The position numbers and the translations under genes were made by a program. A stretch of DNA of 64,000 nt from Pollenia angustigena (Eukaryota > Arthropoda > Insecta > Diptera > Polleniidae), in contig OV884059.1 in NCBI GenBank assembly GCA_930367215.1, positions 7,774,945 to 7,838,944 of the forward strand. Direction: 5' to 3'. The notes below the pieces were generated by a model, which was not told the origin of the DNA, searched no databases, and saw only the letters and a program-made list of their open reading frames with translations. This document shows positions 1 through 12,046 of this stretch, one piece after another (the stretch's first letter is position 1; each line of letters begins with the position of its first letter).

Positions 1-2660
1 AACAACATTTATGAAAAGAAAAGATGAAATGAAATGTTTGAAAAATGTGTTAAAAAAACTAAAAAAAAGAGAAGTCTTTTCTCCTAAAAATAGGCTACAA
101 ATTTTGATTCTTAATAAACGTTTTTGTTTTCTATAGAAATTTGTTTTAAAATACAACAAAATAATCTTAAAGAAAATCATTGAGAAGCTTTAAAAAACTG
201 TTTTGTTTAAGCAACTATAAATATTCTTTTTTAACCTTTTTCATTGTTTTTTTAACAAAACAATAAAAATTTGAACAGAAATTTAGGGAATCGTTAACAA
301 AATCTTTGAGAAAATTTATAAAAAATCAAAGATAAAATAAAGACAATTTGTTACGCCTAAAAATATTCCTAAAACTGTGCTTCTTTAAATTTTCCTAAAC
401 TTTTAATCAAAACTAAGAACCTTTTCACAAATGATTATGGAATCTTTAACAAAATATCATAATCTTTAAATTATAAAAGTTTAAGAAAATTTTACTTCTT
501 AAACCCTTAAAATATGTACAAAATGTGTTTGTTTTTTAAAGTTTTTAAACAAAATTAAGGAATTTCACACTAAAAAAATAATAATTTTAAAATGGTTTGT
601 TAAAAATAAAAAAAAAAAAAAAATTCCAAAAGTAACAAAAATTTAAAATAAATGTAGTTTTTAGTCCTAAAATTATGCAGCAAATTGTGTTTTTTTTTTA
701 TCGAAGAAAAGCATTTCTAACCTTTTTAATCAACATTTTTAAAATAAATTACAAATTTTGTTTAAATTTATCAAACGATTTGAAAACTTTCTTCAAAGAT
801 TTTAATAAATCCCTAAGCATATGCTACAGTATTTATTACTTTTAAAACGACAGCTTTGTTTTTAATATTAGTTGATCCTTTTTTTTTTATTAATACTGAA
901 ATCTACAAATTTTTAATCTTAAAGGAAACTAAAGAAACTTTTTTAAACTGAAACTGAAGTTGAAGAAAATGTCAAAGCCTTAAAATATGCTTTTTAATAA
1001 TGACTTTTTTATTTTTTATAAACAAAGGTGTGAAAACTAATTAAACTGGAATTTATTAGAATATTACAAAAAACAAAAGACAAGTAACATCCTTAAAATA
1101 AAAGATAACCCATAAAGAAGCTTGTTAAAGCCTTAAAATATGTTTACATATACAAAACCAACCATATGATACCGTACACGACAGTATTTAAAAATTAAGT
1201 TTTGAGAGTGTTCCCTGTGTTTGAGAAAATATTGGGTCCACCAGAACGAAGTTCTTTGGGCCAAATATTATGTTGATATCTTCTTTTATAAGCGATTTGT
1301 TTGACTTTACATGATTTAAGGATTGAAGTTTATATGGTACCTTTGTTTCATTTTGAACCTACCAGCACAAAATTTTGTCATGACAACAGCTTTAACATAG
1401 CTTCTATTATCGTAAAAGCTGTTGTCACCAATTTTCATGCAATACCAATATTAACAAGTTATGGCATAAAAACCAATTTTAGTTTTTGTATGATGATTTT
1501 AATTGCAATAAAATAAGTTTGCACCCAATTTAATTTAAATAAATACCTACATAATAAGATGGTTTATGCTTTATTCTGCCCATTTTCTATAGTCTTGGTC
1601 CTTGTGCCAATTAGAATCGGTATAATTAAAGGTCCAGGACCAATATTTTGTGGTGTTACAAACATCAGCCTAAAAGTAGGCTTATATTAACAAAAATTTC
1701 GTACTTTTAAATCAAATCAATTTGGTTAGTCTGAGTTCACATTATGAATTGTTTTTTGCATAAAGTCTCAGTTTATGTGTGAGAGAAATAGAGAACATCC
1801 TTCTTTCCCCTTTTACAAATAAACTCTGACTTTCTGAAAGAAAACTTTTGGAGTATGAACCCAGACTTATCTTTTTCTTAGATACCTTTGAAACAATTAA
1901 AAAAATCATTATAAAATCTTTTTTAAAACTTATTAACATTTTCATTTTAAACTCCCTTAAATATGGGCAAATCCGTCAAAAGGTCCACCGTGACCGAAAA
2001 TTTAAAAGTTATTAAAAGCTGATTATTTTACGATATTGTTATAGAAAAATATTTAGATTTTACTAATTTTATAAATTCACCCATAAATTTGTTCACTTAG
2101 ATGAACAATCAGACTGCAAAGTTGTGCAAACGTAATTTCTTATTTGTGAGAATTTTTTATTGTATGTTTTCTTTAATATTATCTTCCTAAAAAGAGCTGA
2201 TATTTGATGAAAATTATTCCAAAAAAAATTTCTTACATGGTCTGTAATCTAAAGAAGAGTTCAAAGAGCAATATGTTATTCGACTTAAAGGTAAATTTAT
2301 ATTTTGTTTTAATCATTATTCAGTTCAATAAGTATGAAAAAAATGTCACGTATCGACCCTGATTTTGGCTTAAAAAGAAAATACAGAAGATTTTGGAATC
2401 AAATCAAAGACATTTTAATGTTACATAGTAGTTTGACTAAAAAATTGTGCCAGGTTTTTCTTAATTACGCTTTTTTATACATGGCCACAAAAACTACTTC
2501 TATTTTTTTCACATTCGAACCGCTACTTCTTTTGCCATTATCTTTAGCCTAGAATCGCGCCCTCCATAAATTTAGCATAGATAACAGTGCTTTCTTAGTG
2601 CTATAATTTAAGGGTTAAGAGAACGTAAAAATATTTGTTGTTTAAAATGTTACTGCATTT
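1..2660. other. AT-rich non-coding region, no gene seen
   Basis: I see no coding sequence with protein-like composition here. The short open frames are Lys/Phe/Ile/Asn-rich, as random AT-rich DNA gives. The stretch holds homopolymer A and T runs and a few copies of the dispersed motif close to CCTAAAAGTAGGC (for example near 81 and 1672). The segments 1210-1270 and 1560-1670 are somewhat richer in G+C and may be old transposon scraps that I cannot classify. Confidence 0.6.
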
Positions 2661-2696
2661 TTGATGCGTACGACTGTCACGTTCAACACTTTGGAT

Positions 2697-2945
2697 TTAA
2701 GATGCTGTATCTCGATACTTAAAAGTTCTGATTGAATTATTTCTGGGTGAAGAAGTAAATGTTAGTTTTTCAAATAAGTAGCTGGGCTCTTTAGTTGTTA
2801 TAATTTTGTGTAAAAAAACAAGATTTTTCAGCTTCAAATAATCATCAAGAGAGATACCAAATATACATTTAGTGTACAAGAATACACTCTCAAATCTTTT
2901 TATACCAATTATATAGCGAGTTATGTTATTAAATGTTGTGTTCAT
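2697..2945 (-). pseudogene. C-terminal tail of the same LINE polymerase ORF
   Basis: This minus-strand frame of 82 residues continues the reverse transcriptase fragment at 2988-3794 after a short broken stretch. It contains FNNITRYI, then SLDDYLKLKNLVFLHKII, KEPSYLFEKL and SSPRNNSIR. This is the conserved tail that follows the thumb in insect LINE ORF2 proteins. The order and strand match the neighbour, and at least one stop or frameshift near 2946-2987 separates them. The product cannot be made as one protein, so it is a pseudogene. The 3' end of the insertion is near 2660-2700. I could not find a poly(A) tail or target duplication. Confidence 0.7.
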
Positions 2946-2987
2946 TTTTCTCTTGTCATTACTGCTACAGCTTGCAAATATTTCCGA

Positions 2988-3794
2988 TTAGTAAAGGAGT
3001 GTGGGTATTAAATATGTTTTAGCTAACAACATTCTTATTCTAGGTGGTGTAAAGTGATGACTAGACCATAGAATTCTTAGCATACTATATGTTCTACCAC
3101 AAGCTTGGTTAATGTGATCAGTCCAGGTTAGCGAGCTATTAAAAATAATTCCTAGATTTCTGACAGACTTAACCAATTCGGTTTTAGAGTCTCCAAGATA
3201 TATATTTCTTTCATCACTGATCATAAAAGACCTCTTACAAATTGTTAAACACTTAGACTTTTTGGGCTTAAGTCGCAAACCATTAGCTGATGCCCAATTG
3301 AGGATTCTTTTTAAATCGTTGTTAAGCTCGTTGACTTTATGCCGAACTGATGTTTTTGAACAACTAAGATATAGCTGAACATCATCTGCATACATCTGAA
3401 TACGAGTGTGCTGAATTTGGCTGGGTAAATCATTAGCATATAGTGAATATAGAAGTGGACCAAGTCTGAAGCCTTGGGGGACACCTCTCGAAAGTATTAG
3501 TGGGTCAGAAACTGCTCCATTATTTGCAACCGATTGAAGCCTGTTAGACAGGTATGATGTTATTAACTTTGAGGCAGGTGAAGAAAAGTAAAACATTATT
3601 TTAAGCTTGATTAGAAGCATTTGGTGTTCAACTGTGTCAAAAGCCTTTGAATGATCTAGCAAAACCAGGAAAGTTACTTGACTATCATCCAAATTACTGC
3701 GTATATTTTCGATTACTTCAGTTAAAGCCGTTGTGCAGCTATGTTTTGATCTAAATCCAGACTGTCTATCAGTTAGAAGAGTTTTTTCATACAA
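2988..3794 (-). pseudogene. Non-LTR retrotransposon (LINE) reverse transcriptase fragment
   Basis: The minus-strand frame of 268 residues is the palm of a LINE reverse transcriptase, which copies element RNA at a nicked target. Visible motifs in order: SGFRSKHSC near the N end, motif A LLDHSKAFDTVEH with the catalytic Asp, RGVPQG followed by LGPLLY (motif B), and motif C with YADD. A thumb-like segment (NLGIIFNSSLTW, then DHI) follows. A full element would also carry an endonuclease and an upstream ORF. Both are absent, and the frame opens abruptly at 3794, so the copy is 5' truncated. The usual S after RGVPQG is F here. The layout looks like a CR1/Jockey-type element; the clade is inferred. 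The open frame of this length suggests moderate age. Confidence 0.85.
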
Positions 3795-4069
3795 AACCCA
3801 AACATTTGTTTCTTTTTTACATTGTAAAGCAAACAGAATGTTTTTATTTGTTAGGCCTAGTTAAACATATTTCAAATGTGCAAAGCAAAAATTTTAAATT
3901 CTAATAAGGAAAAAAGAAGAAAGAAAACAAAATAAATAAATAAATAAAAACAACAAGATAACATGAGTAGGAAATTAAGATGAGACATGTAAAAATTAAA
4001 TGAGTTTTAAAGCAATAAATAAAAAATTTTTAAAAATTTATATTAAAAACTACTTTTGAGTTAAAACAC

Positions 4070-4602
4070 GTCAAACCATCACGAAAAAATGGCATTTCGG
4101 CATCAGCACCTCCGATTTGAATGAAATTCAACACAAATGTTATATGAATTTGGACTTAAACAAAACATAAATTTCAGACCCCACATTCTTTCGGCATCCG
4201 AAATATGACGTCATAAAAATGTGAAAAATTTTTAAAAAAACACAAAAGTCTCCTTACAAAAGGGGATGGAACTCTTGAACTACGCAAGATAATTTAGTTT
4301 TTTTGGTATCGTTTTAAAGAAAAACACAATATGCATATCATTTTAAAGGGTGCACTTTCACCTTTAAAACGATACCAATAAAACTAAATTATCTTGCGTA
4401 GTTCAAGAGTTCTATCCCCTTTTGTAAGGAGACTTTTGAGGTTTTTTCACATTTTTCTCATCTTTTATGACGTCATATTTCGGAAGCCGAAAGAATCTGG
4501 GGTCTGAAAATTTATGTTTTGTTAAAGTCCAATAACATTCAACATTTGTGTTGAATTTCATTCAAATCGGAGGTGATGATGCCGAACGACTTAACGGTTT
4601 GA
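4070..4602. mobile_element. Foldback MITE with ~250-bp near-perfect inverted arms
   Basis: The two halves are inverted copies across almost their whole length. The left end begins GTCAAACC and the right end finishes GGTTTGAC. Matching internal blocks include CACCTCCGATTTGAATGAAA, CTCCTTACAAAAGGGGAT and TACGCAAGATAATTTAG. The unpaired centre is only about 40 bp (about 4322-4362). Each arm carries the palindrome TGACGTCA (near 4207 and 4468). No coding capacity is present. I could not fix a target duplication, so the superfamily is unknown. Confidence 0.85.
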
Positions 4603-4622
4603 CATGGATTCACTCTTTTGTC

Positions 4623-4647
4623 AAAAAAAAAAAAAAAAAAAAAAAAA
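4623..4647 (+). repeat. Poly(A) tract
   Basis: An uninterrupted A run directly follows the right arm of the foldback element at 4070-4602. It is a simple repeat; short open frames across it are meaningless. Confidence 0.9.
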
Positions 4648-6265
4648 TAAAAAAAAATAAAAAATCCATAAAAAAGTACTGTCGTTTTCTGGTTAACATA
4701 AAAACTAAAATGTTTCTTAATTCCTTTTTTTTTTAGCAAATATTGTTAACCTTAATTTTCCTTTACCTTAATAACGTATAAAATTCCAAAAACATAATCA
4801 AAAACACTGTTTTTCAAACAGGCAAAAATTGCCAAAGCCCCTTAGTGATGTTACGAAAAGAATAACATAGAATTAATAGCTTGTTAGTTGTTGCTGTTAT
4901 AACACAAGGAATTTTGTTTGCTCTAAAATGTGTTGCATGCTCGAAGGCTTTGTTCCCCATTCACTTTCATGCCGTTAATACTTAAACATGAAATTGATTA
5001 AATTTAAAAACTAACAACAACTACGAGGAAGAAAGAAAAATGGAAAGTGTTTATAGAAAATAAATTTTTATATTACAAAAAATCACAGCGAAATAATGAG
5101 GCCTGAATTTTTATACATTTTTTAATAAACGTGTAAACTAATTTTAAACGTCTTTTAGTTATAAGTTTACATACGTAATCTATTTAAAGGAATTTTCTAA
5201 GCCAATTAAAAATTCTAAAGTCTACATTAAGGGGTTTTGTTAACAATTTAAATGTGTTTTTTTTTAATTACAAACCAAAGCATTTTTATAAGATTTTTTA
5301 AACACAAATTTGTTTGCCTTTTTTAATGAAGTTTCTTTATTTAAAAATCTTTAGCTCTTTTTAGCCTGTTTTGTTTTAAAATTTTTAAATATTGCTTACT
5401 TTTAGGAGTTTGTTTATTATTTAAATTCTTTTTATATCTCTAATTAATATAATTTTGTTTTAAATTTGAGATTTTTTATTCCAAAGCAAGGTATTTTTAC
5501 CTTGAAAATCATTAACATATTTTTTGGAGTTTTAATTAATAAAAATTGTTGCCTACTTTAAGGGGTAAAAGTGTTTTGTTTAATAAATCTTTTATATATA
5601 GATCTAAGATATTTTTTTTTATAATCAAGGGGATTGAAATGGAACTGGAAGTCGGTATCTTTATTATTGGCCGAAAAAACAATCTTCGACCATTACTTTT
5701 TAAAGAGAATGTCATTCAAATGTTGGTCGTGAATGCGCTGTTGGTGGTTCATTCGTAAGCCCCAATTTTCGATTACTCTTTCCAGCACTGCTCGTAGCTG
5801 AACTCGTAGCCGGCCTATCGATGTTGACTTTTGATTTTACTTAAGCCCAAAGTAAAAATTAAGAGGCGTGATATCACACCATCCAGATTTTTAAAACAAG
5901 GCTTAAGTTTTTATTAGTTAAACAACAAATTAAGCCTAGCAAAAGTGTATGGGCTAAATGTATAGTTTTACTTATGTGAACTTAATTTTTTTTGCATAAT
6001 GGAGTTAAATACAAAATAGTTCAGGCAGTTTTTTTCAGACTTTTATATGAGTCAACTGTTTAAAAAGGGTTACTTAAAGAAACGAATTATCGTTGCCTAC
6101 TTAAAGGTGTTTTTAGCTTAATTATTCGAAGAGTTTTTTTATTTTGTTAATACATTTTTGTAGATAGAATATTATAAAATTTTTTTAAATATTGAATATT
6201 TTTTAAACTTAACGTTTTGAAATTTTGACTAATTTAAGGAGTCTTGAAAAATTTACTTATTTTAA
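4648..6265. other. Non-coding AT-rich stretch
   Basis: No gene is seen. The stretch holds reverse-orientation copies of the dispersed motif, such as TTGCCTACTTTAAGG near 5548 and 6090, and a slightly more G+C-rich patch at 5640-5900 with no protein similarity that I recognise. Confidence 0.55.
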
Positions 6266-6484
6266 GGCCCGTTTTCACAACTTACCGATAGCTAAAGGTA
6301 AGGTTTTATCGGCCGTATAAAAAGTGTTCCATTATTACAACTTTACTTTAACCTACCAGGTAGGGTTAACCTTAATCTACTTTATCGGTTTCTTTAGGTT
6401 AAAGTAAAGTTTTAATAATGGAACACTTTTTATAAGGCCATTTAAAGTCTACTTTAAGCTATCGGTAAGTTGTGAAAACGGGCC
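6266..6484. mobile_element. Harbinger-like MITE with TAA target duplication
   Basis: The terminal inverted repeat begins GGCCCGTTTTCACAACTTAC and is mirrored at the right end. The inner arms also pair (AAAGTGTTCCATTATTA against TAATAATGGAACACTTT). TAA lies directly outside both ends (6263-6265 and 6485-6487), the 3-bp duplication typical of PIF/Harbinger elements. There is no coding capacity. The superfamily is inferred from the duplication and the GGC-type ends. Confidence 0.85.
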
Positions 6485-8279
6485 TAAGGGGTTTTCGTTA
6501 AATCAGAATTTGCTTTAATATATTTTTGAAAGTTTTTTATTCAGGTTTGTTTTTTTATAGCCAGATTTTATGTTTTTTTTATAAAATTAGAAATATATTG
6601 CCTACCTCTAGGAGCTTCAAGTTTATTAAACTATATATGTTGCCTACTTTAAGGAGTTTCCTAATTTTTTTTTGTTTTGCTTTTTTTAAATTCATTTTGA
6701 TTTTCATATTTATCTTTTAACATGGCCATCATTGCAAATTTTTCCATTTAATAAATCGTATTAAATTTCACAACATTATCATCATTGACAACGTCGTCAT
6801 CATCATAATCATTATTATCTTCTTGCTATATTTAAGAGTCTATCATTTCCTTTATTTCTGACTCAGTCTACTACTTCTTGCAACTTAAAAAGCATTGCGT
6901 TAGTGTGTGTGTGTTTGTAGATATTAACTTTATTGTCATTTTTGCAGAATATAAGGAAGTATATATAAATTATAAATCGATTTTTGTTTTATTTATTCTT
7001 GTCTACTCTGTCTTTTATCACTTTAAGTCTCTGGACAGCGGCACAGAAAGCAAAGATATGGAGACTTAATTTTTTTCTATACATATAGAATAAATAACAT
7101 TGAACCTTTTAAAAGAATGCAGAAATGGAAAAAAATCAAGTTGGAAATAAAAATAAACTTCAATATCAATAGATAAATGGTTTTGAAAAAAAAAATTCTT
7201 ATACATATGAATATATGTATGAACATTTTTCTTTTATTTTTCGCTTTAATCATGTCTAGCATGTGTCTGGCAGGGCTTTTTGTTTGTGCACCTCTTTGAA
7301 CAAAAAGTTTAAGGCAACAAACTATCTGTAGAGTTGAGTGATAGTGAGTGATGGTATCAGGGACTAACGGACAATCAATGCAGAACACAACCATAAATAA
7401 CTCAATATTTTTACAACACGATTTAACTCATTCGATTTATTAAAACAAAACTCTTTTCTTGTTGGTGTTTTTCTTTATTTGTTTGTATAAATGCAATTTA
7501 AAAAATGTGTTAAAAACAATAAATAAAATAAATAGTGAACCGAATAGTAGGCTATAAAAAATATTATGATTAAAAAGCCTGAAGATAGGCAATTTGTTAT
7601 ATTTTTTGTTGAGTTTATAGCAAAACAAAGATTTGTTTCAGCTTAATCATTGTTTTTAGATATAAAACAATTCCTATTAAAGGCCCCTTAAAATAGGCTT
7701 ATAAATTTTTATTTTAAAAACCTTAAGGTGTGCTTCATACAATTCTTAATAAACGAAAGAATCTTAAGCCAAAAAAGACAAGTTATAACTTAGTTAATTA
7801 AAAAATTTTGATTGAAAATGCCTTTAAAATAGTTAAAGTGCCTAAAAAAGCCTAAGAGTAGGCAATGAAAAACAAATGAAAACTTTTTTCAATCAAAATT
7901 ATACAATCGAAATATATTATTTAATTGAAATTAATTTTTAATACATAAAATAGTTTAACCTAAGATTTTTTTAAGTTTAAGAAATTTTAATATATGTTTA
8001 GCGCCTAAAAGTCGACTTAAAATTTTAACATATGTTAATTTATTGAAAAAATAATTCAATATTAAGAAATAAGGAACCTTTAACTCTCTTATCTTATTAA
8101 ACATCACAGAGGCAGAGAAAAACCTCAACATTTTTACAGCCAAAAAAATTAAGATTTAAGCCACAGCCCCACAGTGAAACGAATTCCTAACAAATTCAGG
8201 GTCTAAGTCTCACAAAAACTAAAGGTGGATTGAGGTACAAGTTATTTTTAAATTGGTGTTCAATAATTTTCACCCAGAA
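6485..8279. other. Non-coding AT-rich stretch
   Basis: No gene is seen. It contains several copies of the GCCTAAAAGTAGGC-type motif in both orientations (near 6598, 6640, 7550, 7577, 7677, 7852) and a CATCAT-type microsatellite near 6780-6810. Confidence 0.55.
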
Positions 8280-10640
8280 AACTTGGTATAAATAAAGTTG
8301 TTGACACAATGTAAACAATTAAACATTTTTTTTTTTGCAATATCAACAATAACGGTGTAATGAGAAAAACGATTGTTGGCTTTAAAACGAATTTCTATAA
8401 AAACTATAGAAATTTTCCCTAAAATACTTTCATAATTTTATTATTTACATATAAATGCAAACGACTTAGTCATTTTTTACATCATGTAAACAATTATGTA
8501 TATAATAATGACTTACATTTTTTGAGTGCAAACAAATTATTTAGAAAAACTAAGGCCCTGAATTTGTAAAACGCAACGCAATCCCAAAAATAACATTGAA
8601 AGCAAAAACAATGTCAAAAATTTTTCAAAACTTTGTTGTTGCTTTCTACAGAAATACATATTGCGTTTAAAAATTATCAACGCCACAAGATATGCAGCGT
8701 TTAAAATTTAAAAATTCAATATTCATTTCTATAGAAAACAACAACAAAATAATGAAATATTTTCGATTTTGTTTTTGCTTTCAATATAATTTTTGGCGTT
8801 GCTTTTGCGTTTTACAAATTTAGGGCCTAAAAGTATTTAATAAAAATCGTTCAAACCAACATTGTTTACGTCAATGTGAATAATTATGATACAGTTTACA
8901 CAATGTCAACAATTACGACACAACGAAAAATACATCACATTTTTGCTCTAGGACTTATTTTTACTATAAAATTACATTGGTAAAACACCAATGTATACAA
9001 TTTACTTTTTTTCTACCTCACGTAAACAATTGAGAATGTATAAGAGACATAAGAGACACAATTTTTTTCTAAAACTTAATGTTTCAGAAAAATAAAAGTA
9101 ACATTGTTTACATTATGTAGACAATTGATTAATTCTTAGCGCGATAAAAAGAATAAGTTAGAATTTTTCCAGAAATCGAAAGTTTACTTCAAAAAATTAG
9201 CAACTAGTTTAAAAACTTTTTGATTTAAATTTTGTGCATATCATTAACAATTAGTAAACTATCAACATGATGTAAGCAATTGCTAGATTTTGTGCAAAAT
9301 GTAAACATTTCAGTAGTATTTTGTATTCTATAAAACGATTATTTACTATAAAGATCCTCTTAAACTTAAACATCTTATTTAATTTCATTGTTTACTTAAT
9401 TAAAATAATAGACCAATTATTTACACGGCGTATAAGTATGAAATATGTATGAATAAAAACGCTAATTTGCCATAAAAACTTAATTTATATTGAAAATCGT
9501 AAGTTATCTTGTTGTTTACATGATTTTAAGAATTAAATTATTGTTAACAAAATTCAAAATTTTTACTACTCAGCAATAATATATCTTATAATGACACCAT
9601 GTAAAAAATTGTGTATATTTTTTACTTCATGTAAAAAATTCCAAATTTTCACTAAAATACAGATATGTATTAATTCGAACTAAATTCTTTGTCAAGATTT
9701 ATTTTACACTTTTTATTGTTTACATCTTGTAAACAATCGTGTAGTTGCCTGGTGGACGTAAACAATATCAAGCTTCCAAATTCGAATAACTTTTCCATAA
9801 ATGTTGAAATCGTGTAGAAATATATAAACTTGAATTGCGTCATTTAAACAATTGTGTTATTATTTACCTGATGTAAAATATTCCAAAAATTAACTTCAAA
9901 AGACATTTTCAATTCAAACTTCAATATTTCTTATTAAAAATATTTGATTTTACTTTGTTGACACCTTGAAAGAAACTGTGTAATTTGTTACATGATGTAG
10001 AAATTTTAGTGGTTTAAACAAAATGTATTTAGAAATGACTGCTTTTTTGGCCGAATTCAGTGATTTGTTTTGTTGACATTTTGTAAATATTTACATTTAA
10101 AACTTGAACAATTTGAAAACGTAATAAAATAACAAATTTTGAGCGTTTGCATTATAAAATTTTAGGAAGATTTTTTATAAAATAGGTTCGGTTAATTGTG
10201 TAGAAATATGTAAATTTTAATTATACCATGTAAATAATTGCGTAATTATTTACATGATGTTAAGTATTATAAAAAATTTTTATAAACAATAAAAACAAAT
10301 ATTTAAATAAATGTTTTTACTTTTTTAAGAAAAAATATTAAATTTTAAATTTGACTTTATGTAAACAATAAAGTAAATATTTGCAAAATGTAAAAATATA
10401 AAAATTTAGCTTTAAAACAAATATGTATTTTGATTAAAACCAAATTATTTTTTCAATTAGATGTTTGATTTAACATTTTTGACTTTATGTAAACAATAAT
10501 GTAAATATTTTGCATAAAGTAAATATACTAAAATTTGACTTAAAAACATATATTTGATTAAACATAAAGGTTTGTTTTAATAAATAATTTTTATTATACA
10601 TTGTTTACTTTGTGTAAACTATTGAGTTATTATTGAGTTG
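8280..10640. repeat. Degenerate repeat block rich in GTAAACA/TGTTTAC sites upstream of the coding exon
   Basis: A motif close to TTTACATNATGTAAACAATT recurs roughly every 100-170 bp. Hand-found exact GTAAACA or TGTTTAC occurrences are near 8311, 8486, 8863, 9022, 9105, 9301, 9389, 9513, 9718, 9729, 9758, 10361, 10489 and 10602, with one more at 10960. Several are arranged head to head around a central CAT or CTTG. GTAAACA is the core bound by forkhead proteins, including FOXO. The block ends about 500 bp before the start codon of the only host-like exon. It could be a diverged satellite, a regulatory array, or both. A MITE interrupts it at 8554-8827. Confidence 0.6.
8554..8827. mobile_element. 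Harbinger-like MITE with TAA target duplication
   Basis: The left end GGCCCTGAATTTGTAAAACG is mirrored by the right end as CGTTTTACAAATTTAGGGCC. TAA occurs directly outside both ends (8551-8553 and 8828-8830). The subterminal regions also pair imperfectly (CAACGC against GCGTTG; GTTGTTGCTTTCTA against TAGAAAACAACAAC). It is non-coding and inserted inside the GTAAACA-rich block. Confidence 0.85.
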
Positions 10641-11164
10641 TTACTTTAATTAATTCCAGAAATTTTAAACTTAATTAGTAAAAAAATGTTGTTATTTATA
10701 ACATATAATAAATCAAAATAAAAAAAAATTGTCAACAACATAAAAAAAATTCCACAACAACATGAAAAATGTTATAAACTGCCAAACCTAAAAGTATACT
10801 ACCAAAACGTTGTTCGAAAAAAAATTTATATTTAACAAAAAACTAGGAGTAATTAAAAGCCATAATAATACAAAATATTGAGTGGTTAACAAAAAAAAAA
10901 TTAAATAAATGATTAAAGCAAAAACTAAGAAAAAAATTCTTTTTTATAAACCTAAAAAATGTTTACAATAAACAATTAAATAAACCAATAAATCTTGTGC
11001 ATAATAAATGAATAAATAAAAATTGTTAAATATAAATCAACAATTAAAAAACAACAAAAATAAAAAGTTTTTTTAAATAAAAAAATGTGTTGAAAACATC
11101 ATATCATATTGGAAAATTGGGAAGTTGGTTTTTGGCCGAAAAAACAAACAGCCATTTGAATATA
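10641..11164 (+). promoter_or_regulatory. Presumed promoter and 5' leader of the host gene
   Basis: This A-rich stretch directly precedes the coding exon. The exon frame is closed by TAA at 11078, so translation in that frame cannot start upstream within this exon. A two-codon upstream frame (ATG TGT TGA, 11085-11093) sits 71 nt before the main start; if it is transcribed it could affect initiation. I see no clear TATA box or initiator. Whether this is leader sequence or an upstream intron cannot be settled here, but no polypyrimidine-AG acceptor is evident just before 11165. Confidence 0.35.
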
Positions 11165-11971
11165 ATGGAAGCAGCCACCATGATGTTGTGTGATGAACCA
11201 CAACAACAGCAGCGTTTACGCAAAAACAGTTGCTCCCCACCCACTACCGCCAATCATAGCAACAACAGCACTTTACAACGGCATCAACATCAAATGCAGC
11301 AGCACCAGCAGCAGGAAATGATGATGACACAATCGAATTCAACAGTCACCAGCCTCGAATTAAACCAAACAAATAATACGAATGGTTCCCTTAATACATG
11401 TGCTTCAATAGCGAGCAGTGTCGTTAGCTCGGGCAACAATAAAAATCTACATATCACCTCCCATTCCAATTGTTCGTCCGTCAACTCTTCACCCTCGAAA
11501 ATCTTATCAGCAGCATATCATCAACAACAACAGCAGCAGCAACAACAACAACAACATCACCATCTCCATCATACCCTTGCAGCTGCAACACTGCAACACA
11601 TGCATCATTCGCCCCAACAGCATCCAGCAATAGTCAATTTAAAACAATGTTCCTTACATGGCCATGCAGGCGGTGGCGGTGGTAATGGTAGCGGCGGCGT
11701 TCAGACTGCTGTATCAGGTGCAAATATCTGTTGTGCTGGCAGTGGTTGTTTAAGTGGCTCTTCAACGCCACCACTGCATCATCATACTTTGTATCCGGGC
11801 TTATTGATGGCATCGGCTTGTTATGCTTCTAGTGGGCCCAATTCGTTGGTTAACTCACCCGCCATGGGTCGTCGTAAACGTTACACTAGTAATTCTTCCA
11901 ATTGCTCAACACAATTTAACAATAATTACACCGGTTTGGATGCCGATTCATTGGATGATATGTTAAGAAAG
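11165..11971 (+). CDS. First coding exon of an unrecognised Gln/His/Ser-rich host protein
   Basis: This is the only host-like coding sequence in the window: 269 codons, open and ending at a splice donor. ATG 11165 has A at -3 and G at +4. The next in-frame ATG (11180, within GCCACCATG) is a strong alternative start. No ATG precedes 11165 in frame. The protein is low-complexity: Gln/His at about 12-16 and 38-50, an 11-Gln run at 120-130 followed by His-rich sequence to 148, poly-Gly at about 169-178, a Cys-containing stretch at 189-195, then a less repetitive tail with GRRKRY at 235-240 and LDADSLDDMLRK at 258-269. That tail is likely conserved. There is no signal peptide, membrane segment or known domain. 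Such N-terminal exons are common in fly regulatory and signalling proteins. I do not recognise the gene, and its function is unknown. Confidence 0.85.
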
Positions 11972-11977
11972 GTACGT
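11972..11977 (+). other. 5' splice donor of the first coding exon
   Basis: The exon ends ...TTA AGA AAG and is followed by GTACGT, a good match to MAG|GTRAGT apart from C at intron position 4. The splice phase is 0. Reading through the donor adds a short Lys/Ile-rich tail and a stop at 12046, as expected of intron sequence. Confidence 0.85.
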
Positions 11978-12046
11978 AACATATTTTTAGGAGGAAGATT
12001 TATAATCTTCAAAATAAAAAAAGGGTTACATTTTGGTGGCCATTAA

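Noticed and set aside
11087..11164. Extending the host exon upstream of 11165
   Set aside because: The frame continues to TAA at 11078 but has no ATG before 11165; GTG at 11087 is not a likely fly start codon.
11290..11484. Antisense and alternate-frame open stretches over the first exon
   Set aside because: They are mirror frames of CAA/CAG-rich coding DNA.
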